A stretch of DNA of 64,000 nucleotides. Source: Sphingomonas alpina. Its GTDB lineage: Bacteria > Pseudomonadota > Alphaproteobacteria > Sphingomonadales > Sphingomonadaceae. A model generated the notes under the pieces. The model worked only from the letters and a program-made list of their open reading frames with translations. It was not told the DNA's origin and did no database searches. The stretch is from the NCBI RefSeq assembly GCF_014490665.1, contig NZ_CP061038.1, positions 62,001-126,000 of the forward strand, read 5' to 3'. Shown here in pieces: positions 52,249-61,530 of this stretch. The position numbers were made by a program, and so were the translations under genes. Numbering within the stretch: the first letter of the stretch is position 1; every line of letters begins with the position of its first letter.

Positions 52249-54759
52249 TCACCAGGTGACGCCGACCCGGGCGTACAGATAGCGGCCGTTGAACCCGAAC
52301 GGCGAATAATAGGGGAAGCCGACCAGGCCGGTGCTGTTGAGCTGCGTGCCGCGCGACGACAGGACCTTCACATAGTCGGGATAGGTGTCGAACAGATTGT
52401 TCGCCCCCACCGCCAGGTTCACGTTCCGGATCACCTGATAGCGCGCTTCGAGATCGAAGATGGTGTGGCGACCGGTATGGATATCGTCCTCGGCAAAGCC
52501 GGTGCTGCCTGGCTGCGTGACATCGCCATAATAGGATGCCCGCCCGGTCACGCCGAGATCGCCCAGCGACCAGTCGATCGTGCCGACCAGCTTGGTACGC
52601 GGCGTGCCCTGTTCGAACGAGATGATCCGCTGCCGGCTGAAGATCGGCAGGGTGGCGCTGGCGGGTGTGCCGGGCGGGGAGTTGGGCGGCGCGATGATCG
52701 TTGCGGGGGCCGGCGCGCGGGTCACCTCGATGTCGTTGAAATTGCCGGCCACGGTCAGGTCGAAAATGCCGATAGTGTCGGTCTTGGTGCGATAATGCGC
52801 CACCACGTCGATGCCCTTGGTGGTCGAGCGGATACCGTTGAGGAAGAAACGCCCCGCAGTCACATTGTTGGTATCCGGGTTGGCCGCAAGCAATGCCGCG
52901 ACCACCGTGCCGCCGAGATTTTCCGACAAGGCGATCTGGTCGCGGATCTTGATGTGATAGGCATCGACCGACAGGTCGAACCCGCCCGCCTTCAGCACCA
53001 CGCCGGCCGACAGGTTGCGCGCCTTTTCCGCCCGCAACGGCTTGCCGCCCAGCGCGACGCCGACCGGGCTGATCGACGGGAACAGGCCAGTCTCGACAAT
53101 CGCGCCGCCGGTCAGGACCGATGCGGTCGAGGTGAAATATTGCTGCTGCAACGATGGAGCGCGGAACCCGGTGGAGGCAGTGCCGCGCACCGCGAGCCAC
53201 GGCGCGAATTCGTAACGGGCGGACAATTTGCCGGTCGCGGTCTCGCCGAAATCGGAATAGCTTTCGCCACGCACCGCAACGCCCAGGGTCAGCCGGTCAT
53301 TGGGCTTCGCCTCGATATCGAGATAGCCGGACACATTGTCACGGTGCACATTGACCCGGTTCGACGGCAGGAATCCGGGAAAGCCCTGGGCCCCCGAGCC
53401 GAGCGCGGTATTGGCGCTGAGCGGGCCACGATCATAGGAGGCATGCTCGCCGGCGCCGATCTTGAAACCTTCGCGGCGATATTCCGCGCCCCAGGCGATG
53501 TTGATCGTGCCTTCGCCCAGCGGCTGCTCGCGCGACACATCGATGCCGCCGACGATCTGATCATAGGTCAGCTTGCCGTCGTAGAAATTCCGCTGCGAGT
53601 TCGCGCCATAGGTGGCGTTGCCCGAATTCAGCGTGTTGATGGTCAGCTGGTTGCGCCCGTAGGAAAGGTTGAGATCAACCTTCCAGCCGGACAATTCGCC
53701 GCGCAGGCCGCCCGCGACGGTGAAATCCTCGGACTTGACGTTGATCAGCGGGGTGAACCCGTCGGGATAAAGGCTGGCCAGGGCGTCGGCGCTGGCATTG
53801 ACGGGATTGCCGCCGGCGACGCGCGGTGTGGCGGCACTGGTGCTGTCGCGGTGCTGATAGCCGCCGAACCCGTATAATTCCCAGCCATTGTCGCCGACCG
53901 GCGCGCCGGCATTGGCGTAGAAGCTGTACTGCTCCACATCGGGGTCGCCGAAGCGTGAGCGCACCCGGATCGGCGTCTTGCGCGGATCGAAATCGCCGCG
54001 GCTGGTCGGGTTGCGATTGAGATATTCGCCGGACAGAGTGAGGAAGCCGTCCTGGCCGAGCGCGATGCCCTGCCAGCCCGATGCGGTGACGGTCTCGCCG
54101 TCATGTTCGTTGCGCGAGCCGCGCGCCGTGTCGACGTCAGTGATATACTGCCCATAGGTCACGGTCGCGCCGCCGCCGCTGCGCGCCTCGCGCAGGCGCA
54201 GATTGACCACGCCGGCGATCGCGTCCGATCCATATTGCGCCGCCGCGCCATCGCGCAGCACTTCGATCCGGTCGAGCGCGACCGACGGAATGGTGTTGAG
54301 ATCGACCGCCGCCGAGCCGCGCCCGACCGAGCCGTTGGTGTTGAGCAGCGCCGACGTGTGCGCGCGAACGCCGTTGATCAGGACCAGTGTCTGGTCCGGC
54401 GACAGGCCACGCAGCGTGGCCGGGCGGATCGAATCGGTGCCGTCCACCGCCGATGAGCGCGGGAAATCGATCGACGGCACCACTGCTGCGAGTGAGGCGC
54501 CAAGCTCGGTGGTGCCCTGGCGCTGCAGGGTAGCGGCGCTCAGCACATCAACCGGCGATGTGCTGTCGAGCCGCGAGCGCCCTGCGGTGCGGGTCCCGGT
54601 GACGACGATGTCGCCCTGATCGTCGCCCTGATCATTGGGCGTCCCGGACGCTGTGGCGTCCTGCGTGTCGGTTGGGGCGGCCTGGGCGCTGGCGGCGCCA
54701 GCATAAGTGAGTGCCAGCGTCGATGCGGCGATGGCGAGAAGCGGCCGGAAGTTCGTCAC
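52249..54759 (-). CDS. TonB-dependent receptor
   Basis: An 836-residue outer-membrane receptor with a signal peptide (to about residue 27, ASAQA), a TonB-box-like DIVVTGTRT near 49, a plug domain (LRGLSPDQTLVLINGVR near 115; LRDGAAAQYGSDAIAGV near 158) and a long barrel ending RYLYARVGVTW. There is no STN domain, so it is a plain transporter. The start is a GTG with GGGA 9 bases upstream. No glycosidase, SusD or metal genes adjoin it, so the ligand is unknown. It lies 107 bases downstream of the peroxiredoxin gene on the same strand. Confidence 0.9.
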   Translation of the reverse strand: MTNFRPLLAIAASTLALTYAGAASAQAAPTDTQDATASGTPNDQGDDQGDIVVTGTRTAGRSRLDSTSPVDVLSAATLQRQGTTELGASLAAVVPSIDFPRSSAVDGTDSIRPATLRGLSPDQTLVLINGVRAHTSALLNTNGSVGRGSAAVDLNTIPSVALDRIEVLRDGAAAQYGSDAIAGVVNLRLREARSGGGATVTYGQYITDVDTARGSRNEHDGETVTASGWQGIALGQDGFLTLSGEYLNRNPTSRGDFDPRKTPIRVRSRFGDPDVEQYSFYANAGAPVGDNGWELYGFGGYQHRDSTSAATPRVAGGNPVNASADALASLYPDGFTPLINVKSEDFTVAGGLRGELSGWKVDLNLSYGRNQLTINTLNSGNATYGANSQRNFYDGKLTYDQIVGGIDVSREQPLGEGTINIAWGAEYRREGFKIGAGEHASYDRGPLSANTALGSGAQGFPGFLPSNRVNVHRDNVSGYLDIEAKPNDRLTLGVAVRGESYSDFGETATGKLSARYEFAPWLAVRGTASTGFRAPSLQQQYFTSTASVLTGGAIVETGLFPSISPVGVALGGKPLRAEKARNLSAGVVLKAGGFDLSVDAYHIKIRDQIALSENLGGTVVAALLAANPDTNNVTAGRFFLNGIRSTTKGIDVVAHYRTKTDTIGIFDLTVAGNFNDIEVTRAPAPATIIAPPNSPPGTPASATLPIFSRQRIISFEQGTPRTKLVGTIDWSLGDLGVTGRASYYGDVTQPGSTGFAEDDIHTGRHTIFDLEARYQVIRNVNLAVGANNLFDTYPDYVKVLSSRGTQLNSTGLVGFPYYSPFGFNGRYLYARVGVTW

Positions 54760-54866
54760 GATAATTGTCCCTTTGTTCGATTCGAGATTGTTTTTATGAA
54801 GTGCGGCCAGCCCTCCAGGCCGGCTTCGCTATGTTCCGGAAAGCCGCGGCTATTCGGCGTCCGGCG

Positions 54867-55514
54867 TTACGATGGGTCCACCTTTGCTGGCTGGGCGACG
54901 GTGCGCAGATAGGATCGATGCGTGGTCCAGCCGCCGGGGAACAGGGTGCTTGCCTCGCCGTCCGAGACCGACGGCAGGATGATGACGTCGTCGCCCTGCT
55001 GCCAGTCCGCTGGCGTTGCGACCTTGTGCCGGTCGGTCAGCTGCAGGCTGTCGATGGTGCGCAGGATTTCATGGAAGTTGCGGCCGGTCGATGCCGGGTA
55101 GGTCAGCGTCAGGCGCACCCGCTTGGCGCCGTCGATGACGAACACGCTGCGCACCGTCGCGGTGTCCGATGCGTTGGGATGGATCAGGCCGAGCAGGGTC
55201 GAGATGCGGTGATCGCTGTCGGCGATCAGCGGGAAATTGACTTCGGTCCCTTGCGTGGCGGCGATATCGATCGCCCATTCATGATGTCGGTCGACCGGAT
55301 CGACCGACAGGCCGACGACCTTGACCCCGCGGCGGTCGAACTCCGGCTTCAATCGCGCGACGGTGCCGAGTTCGGTGGTGCACACCGGCGTGAAGTCGCG
55401 CGGATGCGAAAACAGCACGACCCAGTCGCTGCCCGCCCAGGCGTAGAAGGACAGCGGCCCAATGGTGGAGTCCTGCGTGAAGTCGGGGACGATATCGAAC
55501 AGATTGAGTGACAT
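54867..55514 (-). CDS. 1-Cys peroxiredoxin (Prx6 type)
   Basis: A 215-residue thiol peroxidase. The peroxidatic Cys45 sits in FTPVCTTELG, and PDFTQDS and the C-terminal PSVSDGEASTLFPGGW follow Prx6-type 1-Cys enzymes; there is no resolving Cys in the usual place. It reduces peroxides in the cytoplasm. It is divergent from the SnoaL-like gene, with 207 AT-richer bases between, and may be cotranscribed with the TonB receptor. Confidence 0.93.
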   Translation of the reverse strand: MSLNLFDIVPDFTQDSTIGPLSFYAWAGSDWVVLFSHPRDFTPVCTTELGTVARLKPEFDRRGVKVVGLSVDPVDRHHEWAIDIAATQGTEVNFPLIADSDHRISTLLGLIHPNASDTATVRSVFVIDGAKRVRLTLTYPASTGRNFHEILRTIDSLQLTDRHKVATPADWQQGDDVIILPSVSDGEASTLFPGGWTTHRSYLRTVAQPAKVDPS

Positions 55515-55721
55515 GGATCACCTCGGCGTTGGGAGGCTGATAATTTCCACTTTTTTAATGGGAATTGATGCGAAGAAATTTTATCAGCCGCAATAGCCCG
55601 ATATGTCGGGAGTTCTTGCCGCGATTTGACCGCAAGGCCCGGGGTTCGCGCCTCGGCCGCCCGACCTAATCGGGGCTTGCAGATCCGCTCCGTCGATCTG
55701 GCAAACCAAGGACTCCATGAC

Positions 55722-56171
55722 ATGTCGAAGGAAGAAGATAACAAGGCCATTGTCGGCCGCTGGTTCACCTCATTCTGGGGAGAGACCTGCGACCTGGGTA
55801 TCGTCGATGAACTCGCCGCGCCGGATATGCTGCTGCACTATTCGCTGCACGAACCCCGTCGCGGCCATGATGATATCAAGGCATTCATGACCGATTTCCG
55901 TGCGGCCTTTCCCAATCTCGCATTCGGGGGCGCAGCGGATCTGATTGCGGAGGGCGACCATGTGGTCGGTCGCTGGATCGGCGGCGGCACGCATAGCGGT
56001 CCTGCATTCAGTGACTTCCTGGCCGGCTCGCTCCCGGCCGCGTCCGGCCGCACGATGCGCTTCACCGGCACGACCGTCCTGCGGATCGAGAATGGCAGGA
56101 TCGCCGAGGAAGTCGGCCTGGACGATGGCGTCACCGCGTTGCAGCAGCTCGGTCTTCTCCGCGCTGCCTGA
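55722..56171 (+). CDS. SnoaL-like ester cyclase-family protein
   Basis: A 149-residue NTF2-like/SnoaL-fold protein (KAIVGRWFTSFWGE, HDDIKAFMTDFRAAFPNL, GDHVVGRWIGGGTHSG). Members are polyketide cyclases or binding proteins of unknown role. No polyketide genes lie nearby, so a housekeeping or stress role is more likely. The ATG at 55722 has AAGGA 10 bases upstream. It is followed by a strong hairpin. Confidence 0.78.
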   Translation: MSKEEDNKAIVGRWFTSFWGETCDLGIVDELAAPDMLLHYSLHEPRRGHDDIKAFMTDFRAAFPNLAFGGAADLIAEGDHVVGRWIGGGTHSGPAFSDFLAGSLPAASGRTMRFTGTTVLRIENGRIAEEVGLDDGVTALQQLGLLRAA

Positions 56172-56179
56172 ACCGTGAG

Positions 56180-56215
56180 CCGGGGTGGCCACCAGTGTTT
56201 CGGTGGCCACCCCGG
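56180..56215 (+). terminator. Perfect 14-bp GC-rich hairpin
   Basis: CCGGGGTGGCCACC, 8-base loop, GGTGGCCACCCCGG. It begins 8 bases after the SnoaL-like gene stop. There is no T-run behind it, but its stability suggests a transcription end or mRNA 3' protection. Confidence 0.65.
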
Positions 56216-56287
56216 TGCAGCGGATTCCCGGCGCAACTCCTGTGGCGTTCGGGGGTTGTCAGGGCGCTAGGCAATGAAGGTAGGAAG

Positions 56288-56914
56288 ATGCTCGAACATG
56301 TACCCGGTTGGCTGGGAAGCCTGTTGCACAATGTCCGTGCCGGTCATGCCAAATTGATCTGCGTCTCGCCCGAGATTGGCGATGTCGGGGCGGAGATCGA
56401 TCTGTCGAGCCCTGCCTTTGCCGGTGGCGGGCGCCTGCCCGAGCGCTTCACCGCTGATGGCGTCGGCGTCTCGCCGCCGCTCGTCTGGGGTGCGGCGCCA
56501 GCCGGCACAGCCTGTTTCGTCCTGATCGTCGAGGATCCCGACGCGCCGGCGTTGAACCCGGTGGTCCATGCGATCGTCTCGGGTATCGCGGCGGATGAGC
56601 GCAGGCTGGCCGAAGGTGAAATCGCGGCCGACGGCACCGGCGATGGGCGCGGGCGCGATGTCGGGCGCAACAGCTATCTGGTCGAAGGCTGGTTGCCGCC
56701 CGATCCACCGACCGGGCACGGCGCGCACGACTATGTCTTTCAGCTGTTCGCTCTGTCCGAAGCGCCTGTGCTCGACGCGAACCCCGGCCGGTCGGCGATC
56801 CTTGACGCGCTAAAGGACCGGGTGCTGGGCACCGGCCTGCTGACCGGCACCTATTCGCGTGGCGAGAAAGCCGTGGCGGGCGAACGGGATTCGGGCGTGG
56901 CTGTCCCGACCTAG
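56288..56914 (+). CDS. YbhB/YbcL-family (PEBP) Raf-kinase-inhibitor-like protein
   Basis: A 208-residue protein of the phosphatidylethanolamine-binding fold. Marks: LPERFTADGVGVSPPLVWG near 68, LIVEDPDAPALNPVVHAIV near 99, and GHGAHDYVFQLFALSE near 152. Bacterial members have no settled function. The ATG at 56288 follows GGTAGGAAG. An extra 30 residues precede the usual family start (EHVPGWLGSLLHNV), a feature of one bacterial subgroup. It is 5 bases from alkB. Confidence 0.88.
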   Translation: MLEHVPGWLGSLLHNVRAGHAKLICVSPEIGDVGAEIDLSSPAFAGGGRLPERFTADGVGVSPPLVWGAAPAGTACFVLIVEDPDAPALNPVVHAIVSGIAADERRLAEGEIAADGTGDGRGRDVGRNSYLVEGWLPPDPPTGHGAHDYVFQLFALSEAPVLDANPGRSAILDALKDRVLGTGLLTGTYSRGEKAVAGERDSGVAVPT

Positions 56915-56919
56915 CGGGC

Positions 56920-57498
56920 ATGCAAGGCAATCTTTTCGGCGTGCCGCTATGCGCTACGCTGCCACCCGGCCTGGCCTATGCCGATGAAGTGATGACGGCG
57001 ACGGAGGAAGCGGCGCTGATCGCGCAATTGGAAGGCGTTGCGGTCATCCCGTTTCGCTTCCAGGGCTGGCTGGGCAAACGGCAGACCGCATCCTTCGGCT
57101 GGCGCTATGATTTCGAGGATGCGAGCTTTGCGCAGACCGAACCGATCCCGGGCTGCCTCTTGCCGCTACGGGAACGCGCAGCAGACTTTGCCGGCCTCGC
57201 GACGGACGCTCTCGTCCAGGCGCTGGTCACGCGCTACGATCCGGGGGCGGGAATCGGCTGGCACCGCGACCGCCCGGTGTTCGACCATGTCGTCGGCATC
57301 TCGCTCGAAGCGCCCGCGACCTTGAGACTGCGCCGGCGTGCCGGAACGAAGTTCGAACGGGCGGCGCTGCCACTTGCGCGGCGCTCGATCTATCATCTCC
57401 ACGGCGCGGCGCGGCATGAGTGGGAACACAGCATCGTCGCGATGGACCGGCGCCGCTGGTCGGTGACCTTTCGGAGCCTGTCGCCGACGGCGCGCTGA
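56920..57498 (+). CDS. alkB: AlkB-type 2-oxoglutarate/Fe(II) dioxygenase
   Basis: A 192-residue AlkB homologue. Fe(II) ligands are His and Asp in GWHRDRP and the distal His in WEHSI; 2-oxoglutarate is held by the Arg pair in RRRWSVTFRSL. Such enzymes repair N-alkylated DNA or RNA bases by oxidative demethylation; this one is shorter than E. coli AlkB and closer to the ALKBH2-like bacterial group. It follows the PEBP gene by 5 bases and is probably cotranscribed. Confidence 0.88.
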   Translation: MQGNLFGVPLCATLPPGLAYADEVMTATEEAALIAQLEGVAVIPFRFQGWLGKRQTASFGWRYDFEDASFAQTEPIPGCLLPLRERAADFAGLATDALVQALVTRYDPGAGIGWHRDRPVFDHVVGISLEAPATLRLRRRAGTKFERAALPLARRSIYHLHGAARHEWEHSIVAMDRRRWSVTFRSLSPTAR

Positions 57499-57499
57499 C

Positions 57500-57664
57500 G
57501 ATCCTGACGCGATTCAACAGAATCCGGGGGTGCCGCATGGTGAGGCCGGACGAGACACCAGCCGGGCGCTTTCGTCCCGCTCTTTCTCATGGCCGCGAAG
57601 CATCGGGTGCAAACGCCTGTGTCGATCAAAACGGCTCCTGTTATGGCTCCTGTTCCGTCCTGTT
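57500..57664. repeat. Dispersed intergenic repeat, copy C (inverted relative to copy A)
   Basis: The reverse complement aligns with 38104-38275: the order AACAGG-AGCCATAACAGGAG-CCGTTTTGATCG, GATGCTTCGCGGCCATG, GAAAGAGCGGG, CTCGT and TTGAATCGCGT is kept with scattered changes and almost no gaps. It fills the space between alkB and the XRE-cupin gene. No gene is visible in it. Confidence 0.7.
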
Positions 57665-57712
57665 TTTCAGTAACGAGAGCGATATCGACCCTGCAGTGAT
57701 CGGGTTTGACCC

Positions 57713-58363
57713 TTAGCCGACCACCTCTGCGGATGACGATATCTCGCCCTCGTGCAGCGTCAGGAGCGATTCCATCAGCCCCTCGTCGGCGCTCGAACAT
57801 ACGCCCAGCACCACGGCCTGGTCGAAACCTTCCGCCGTCAGATAGGCATGGCCCATATTGGAATCGATATAGATGGATTCGCCCTTCTGCAGCGTGACCG
57901 GATCGTAGAATTCGGTGCGAACCTCGATCCCGCCCTCCAGCACATAGATATATTCCTCGCCCGAATGATGGACGAGTTCGCCGAATTCGGCGACGCTCCT
58001 GGCGCGGATCGTGGTGAGGACCGGGATCATGCGCTTCCGGCGCAATTCGGTACAGAGATAATGATAATCATAGTTCGGCGTCTCGACCCGCACCGCACGT
58101 GACAGGTCGCCGATACTGCGCCGCGCAGTGACCGGCTGTTCGCCCGAACTGGTCGATTCCGAGAACAGCTCCGACATGCGCAAGCCGAGCCGCTGGCTGA
58201 GCTGGAGCAATTTGTCATAGGTCAGGGTCAAGCGGTCATGCTCGATCTTGGACAGCGTCGATACGGGAATGCCGCTTCTCGCGCTCATCTCCTTCAGCGT
58301 CCAGCCTTCGCGGTTGCGCAAGCCCCGGAGCAATGCGCCGAGCGTTGGATTGGTCGATGCCAT
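57713..58363 (-). CDS. XRE-family regulator with C-terminal cupin domain
   Basis: A 216-residue regulator: helix-turn-helix at residues 8-62 (GALLRGLRNREGWTLKEMSA, GIPVSTLSKIEHDRLT) and a cupin sensor at about 130-200 (VHHSGEEYIYVLEGGIEV, LQKGESIYIDSNMGH). XRE-cupin proteins commonly regulate neighbouring amino-acid or peptide catabolic genes. It is divergent from the S12 hydrolase gene. The repeated block at 58389 and 62822 is a likely target because it heads the two parts of the adjacent dipeptide island. Confidence 0.88.
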   Translation of the reverse strand: MASTNPTLGALLRGLRNREGWTLKEMSARSGIPVSTLSKIEHDRLTLTYDKLLQLSQRLGLRMSELFSESTSSGEQPVTARRSIGDLSRAVRVETPNYDYHYLCTELRRKRMIPVLTTIRARSVAEFGELVHHSGEEYIYVLEGGIEVRTEFYDPVTLQKGESIYIDSNMGHAYLTAEGFDQAVVLGVCSSADEGLMESLLTLHEGEISSSAEVVG

Positions 58364-58388
58364 GCGGTGCCAATCTCTCCCGGGGTCA

Positions 58389-58428
58389 TTGACAATTCTC
58401 TGATTAGGATCATCATGTCTTAATCAGA
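58389..58428 (+). promoter_or_regulatory. Conserved promoter block, copy 1
   Basis: TTGACAATTCTCTGAT is shared exactly with the block at 62822, and matching positions continue downstream (AGGA, then TGTC). TTGACA could be a -35 box, with the -10 region 17 bases later. Here CTGATTA and TAATCAG also form an inverted repeat around the presumed -10. Confidence 0.65.
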
Positions 58429-58507
58429 ACATTTGTGTCAGGGTAATGGCTCAACCGCAGCGAAGCAATCCCGACTGCGGGCAAGGCCGATAATGAGGGG
58501 ATCCCAA

Positions 58508-60520
58508 ATGCGATCTATCAAACTCTTCGCTGCCGCCGCGCTGGCGCTGATCGGCGGCACCACCGTCGCGCAGCAATCCGCCACGCTCGCGCCCACCTTG
58601 GCGCCGGCCTCAACCGTCCAGCCGGCCGGCAAGCCACTCGCCGCCGTGACGCCGCCCCAGCCGCTGATCGAAGGCCAGATGCCGCTGACCAAGCAGGATC
58701 TGGACAGCTGGCTCGACGGCTATATGCCGTACGCGCTCAAGACCGGTGACATTGCCGGCGCAGTGGTGGTCGTGGTCAAGGACGGCCAGATCGTGACCAA
58801 GCGCGGCTTCGGTTATGCCGATATCGCGAAGCGCAAACCGGTCGATCCCGATCTCACCCTGTTCCGGCCCGGCTCGGTGTCGAAGCTGTTCACCTGGACT
58901 GCGGTCATGCAGCAGGTCGAGGCAGGCAAGATCGATCTCGACGCGGATGTGAATAAATATATCGATTTCAAGATACCGCTGAAGGACGGCAAGCCCGTCA
59001 CGATGCGTGAGATCATGCAGCACACCAGCGGGTTCGAGGAACATGGCAAGGAGATCATGTTCTTCGATCCGAAGAATCTGACCTCGCTCGGCACCTATGT
59101 GAAGCAAGGGCTTCCCAACCGCATCTACACGCCAGGCACGACGCCCTCCTATTCGAACTACGCCACCGCACTGGCTGGCTACATCGTCGAGCGCGTGAGC
59201 GGCCAGTCGTTCGACGATTATGTCGATCAGCACATCTTCAAGCCGCTCGGCATGTCGCACTCGACCTTCCGCCAGCCCTTGCCGGCGCAACTCGTGCCGC
59301 TGATGGCGACAGGCTATCCGCAGGCCTCGGCCGACCCGGTCAAATATGAGATTGTCGGGCCCGCACCTGCCGGCAGCCTGGCTTCGCCGGGCACCGACAT
59401 GGCGCGTTTCATGGTTGCGCATCTCAATCAGGGCGCCGGGCTGATGAAGCCGGAAACCGCACGCCTGATGCACGATTCGCCGCTGAGCGTCCTGCCGCCG
59501 CTCAACCGCATGGAGCTCGGCTTCTTCGAAACCAACGTCAACGGACGGCAGGTCATCGCCCATCTTGGCGACACCACCGTTTTCCACACCTCGCTGCACT
59601 TGTTCATGAAAGAAAATATCGGCTTCTACGTCTCATTCAACAGCGCCGGAAAGAACGGTGCGGTCGGCGGGCTGCGCGGTGCGATGTTCGAGGATTTCGC
59701 TGACCGCTATCTCCCTTCGATCGCGCCGGCCGACGGCAAGGTCGATGCAAAGACGTCTGCCGAGCACGCCAAGCTGATGGTCGGCAACTGGCTCAACAGC
59801 CGCCGTCAGGAAACCAGCTTCATGGCGATCACCAATCTCATCGGCCAGGTTGCTATCAGCATCGACGGAAGGGGCAATCTGGTGGTGCCGATGGTGCATG
59901 ACCTGAACGGCGTGCCGTCGAAATGGATCGAGATCGCCCCGTTCGTATGGCGTCAGGTCGGCGGGCATGAGCGTCTGGCGGCCAAGGTCGTGGACGGCAA
60001 GGTCGTGCGCTGGAGCTTCGATGGGGTGTCGCCCTTCATGGTCTTCGATCGTGCGCCCGCCTCGCAATCCGCCACCTGGATCATGCCGTTGCTCTATGCC
60101 AGCCTCGGCGTGCTCGCGCTGACCCTGCTGCAATGGCCGATCGCCGCGCTGATCCGTCGCCGTTACAAGGCGCCGCTCGTCCTCGAAGGGCGCGCGCGCC
60201 AGGCCTATCGCGGCGTCCGCATCGGCGCCGGGCTGGTTCTGGCCGCGCTGATCGGCTGGATGGTCGGCATGACCAAGCTGATGGGGGATATTTCCAACCT
60301 CAGCTCGTCCTCCGATGGCATGTTGTGGCTGCTCCAGATCTTCGGCGCGATCGCCTTTGTTGGCGGCGTGTTGCTGGCGGGCTGGAACCTGTGGATCAAC
60401 TGGCAGGGCAAACGCGGCTGGTTCAGCAAGCTCTGGTCGGTGCTGCTGCTGATCGCGACGCTCACTGTGTTCTACGTCGCCTGGGTCTTCGGCCTGATCG
60501 CGATGACGGTGAACTTCTGA
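58508..60520 (+). CDS. S12-family serine hydrolase (beta-lactamase fold) with C-terminal membrane domain
   Basis: A 670-residue protein: Sec signal (to about residue 21, TVAQQ), then a penicillin-binding/beta-lactamase class C fold with SxxK at Ser123 (PGSVSKLFTW), YxN in PSYSNYAT and HxG in IAHLGDTTV. From about residue 520 four hydrophobic segments follow (MPLLYASLGVLALTLLQ onward), anchoring it in the membrane. It may be a D-aminopeptidase, esterase or muropeptide hydrolase facing the periplasm. The ATG at 58508 follows GAGGGGATCC. It overlaps the epimerase start by one base (TGATG). Confidence 0.86.
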   Translation: MRSIKLFAAAALALIGGTTVAQQSATLAPTLAPASTVQPAGKPLAAVTPPQPLIEGQMPLTKQDLDSWLDGYMPYALKTGDIAGAVVVVVKDGQIVTKRGFGYADIAKRKPVDPDLTLFRPGSVSKLFTWTAVMQQVEAGKIDLDADVNKYIDFKIPLKDGKPVTMREIMQHTSGFEEHGKEIMFFDPKNLTSLGTYVKQGLPNRIYTPGTTPSYSNYATALAGYIVERVSGQSFDDYVDQHIFKPLGMSHSTFRQPLPAQLVPLMATGYPQASADPVKYEIVGPAPAGSLASPGTDMARFMVAHLNQGAGLMKPETARLMHDSPLSVLPPLNRMELGFFETNVNGRQVIAHLGDTTVFHTSLHLFMKENIGFYVSFNSAGKNGAVGGLRGAMFEDFADRYLPSIAPADGKVDAKTSAEHAKLMVGNWLNSRRQETSFMAITNLIGQVAISIDGRGNLVVPMVHDLNGVPSKWIEIAPFVWRQVGGHERLAAKVVDGKVVRWSFDGVSPFMVFDRAPASQSATWIMPLLYASLGVLALTLLQWPIAALIRRRYKAPLVLEGRARQAYRGVRIGAGLVLAALIGWMVGMTKLMGDISNLSSSSDGMLWLLQIFGAIAFVGGVLLAGWNLWINWQGKRGWFSKLWSVLLLIATLTVFYVAWVFGLIAMTVNF

Positions 60521-61530
60521 TGGCCAGGCTTCGACTCTCGGTCGTCAATGAAACGCTCCGGCTTGCCGCCCCTTTCCGCATCTCGGGCTATGTGTTCGAT
60601 ACGGCGGACGTGATCGTCGTCACTCTGGACGACGGCGATCATCAGGGACGGGGCGAGGCTTCGGGCGTTTATTATCTCGGCGACGACGTGCCGGCGATGC
60701 GCGCCGCGATCGAAGGCGCGCGAGCGGCGATTGAAGCGGGGGTGTCGCGCGACGAGTTGCGCGGCATCCTCCCTGCCGGCGGAGCGCGCAACGCACTCGA
60801 TGCAGCGTTGTGGGAACTTGAGTCGAAGCAGACGGACAAGCCCGTCTGGGCGTTGGCCGGACTCGATGCACCGCGGCCGCTGGTCACTACCTTCACCCTC
60901 GGCGCCGACGATCCGGCAAAGATGGCAGAGGGCGCCCGGGCGTTCGATCACGCCCGCTCGATCAAGATCAAGCTGACCGGCGAACTCGATCTCGACATTG
61001 CGCGGGTCACGGCGATCCGCGCGGCCCGGCCCGATGTATGGCTCGGTGTCGACGGCAATCAGGGCTTCAGGATCGGCGATCTCGATGCACTGGTCGCAGC
61101 GATGGTTGCCGCCAATGTGTCGCTGATCGAACAGCCGCTCGCGCGCGGCCGCGAAGCCGATCTTGACGGCTATCGCTCGCCGATCCCGATCGCGGCGGAC
61201 GAAAGCGCGCTGACGCTCGCAGATGTCGCCGGGCTGGTCGGTCGTTTCGATGTGTTCAACATCAAGCTCGACAAGTGTGGCGGCCTGACCGAGGGGCTGC
61301 TGATTGCCGCCGCCGCACGCGAGGCGGGGCTCGGCGTGATGGTCGGGAACATGGTCTGCACGAGCCTGGGTATGGCGCCCGGCTTCGTGCTCGGCCAGGT
61401 CTGCGACCTCAATGATCTCGACGGGCCGATCTTCCTGAAGCAGGATCGTTCCCCGGGCATGGTCTATCGCGACGGAACCGCTTGGTGTCCGGCCGCTGTA
61501 TGGGGCGCTGAAGCGGTCGTCACGGCGTGA
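60520..61530 (+). CDS. Dipeptide epimerase (enolase superfamily, L-Ala-D/L-Glu epimerase type)
   Basis: A 336-residue muconate-lactonising-subgroup enolase protein. Catalytic Lys in SIKIKLTG (KxK), metal ligands Asp in GVDGNQGF, Glu in LIEQPLA and Asp in IAADES, second catalytic Lys in FNIKLDKCGG. These match L-Ala-D/L-Glu and related dipeptide epimerases, which convert murein-derived D-dipeptides. It is coupled to the S12 gene (TGATG) and to the peptide transporter (GTGA overlap), which supports a peptide substrate. Confidence 0.88.
   Translation: MARLRLSVVNETLRLAAPFRISGYVFDTADVIVVTLDDGDHQGRGEASGVYYLGDDVPAMRAAIEGARAAIEAGVSRDELRGILPAGGARNALDAALWELESKQTDKPVWALAGLDAPRPLVTTFTLGADDPAKMAEGARAFDHARSIKIKLTGELDLDIARVTAIRAARPDVWLGVDGNQGFRIGDLDALVAAMVAANVSLIEQPLARGREADLDGYRSPIPIAADESALTLADVAGLVGRFDVFNIKLDKCGGLTEGLLIAAAAREAGLGVMVGNMVCTSLGMAPGFVLGQVCDLNDLDGPIFLKQDRSPGMVYRDGTAWCPAAVWGAEAVVTA

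Noticed and set aside
52249..54759. TonB receptor considered as part of a SusCD polysaccharide locus
   Set aside because: No SusD-like lipoprotein is present and no glycosidase adjoins it; its neighbours are peroxiredoxin and desaturase genes.
57550..57660. Small peptide apparently conserved between repeat copies A and C
   Set aside because: The two copies align with almost no gaps, so any frame stays parallel. Codon positions show no coding bias and no ribosome site is present.
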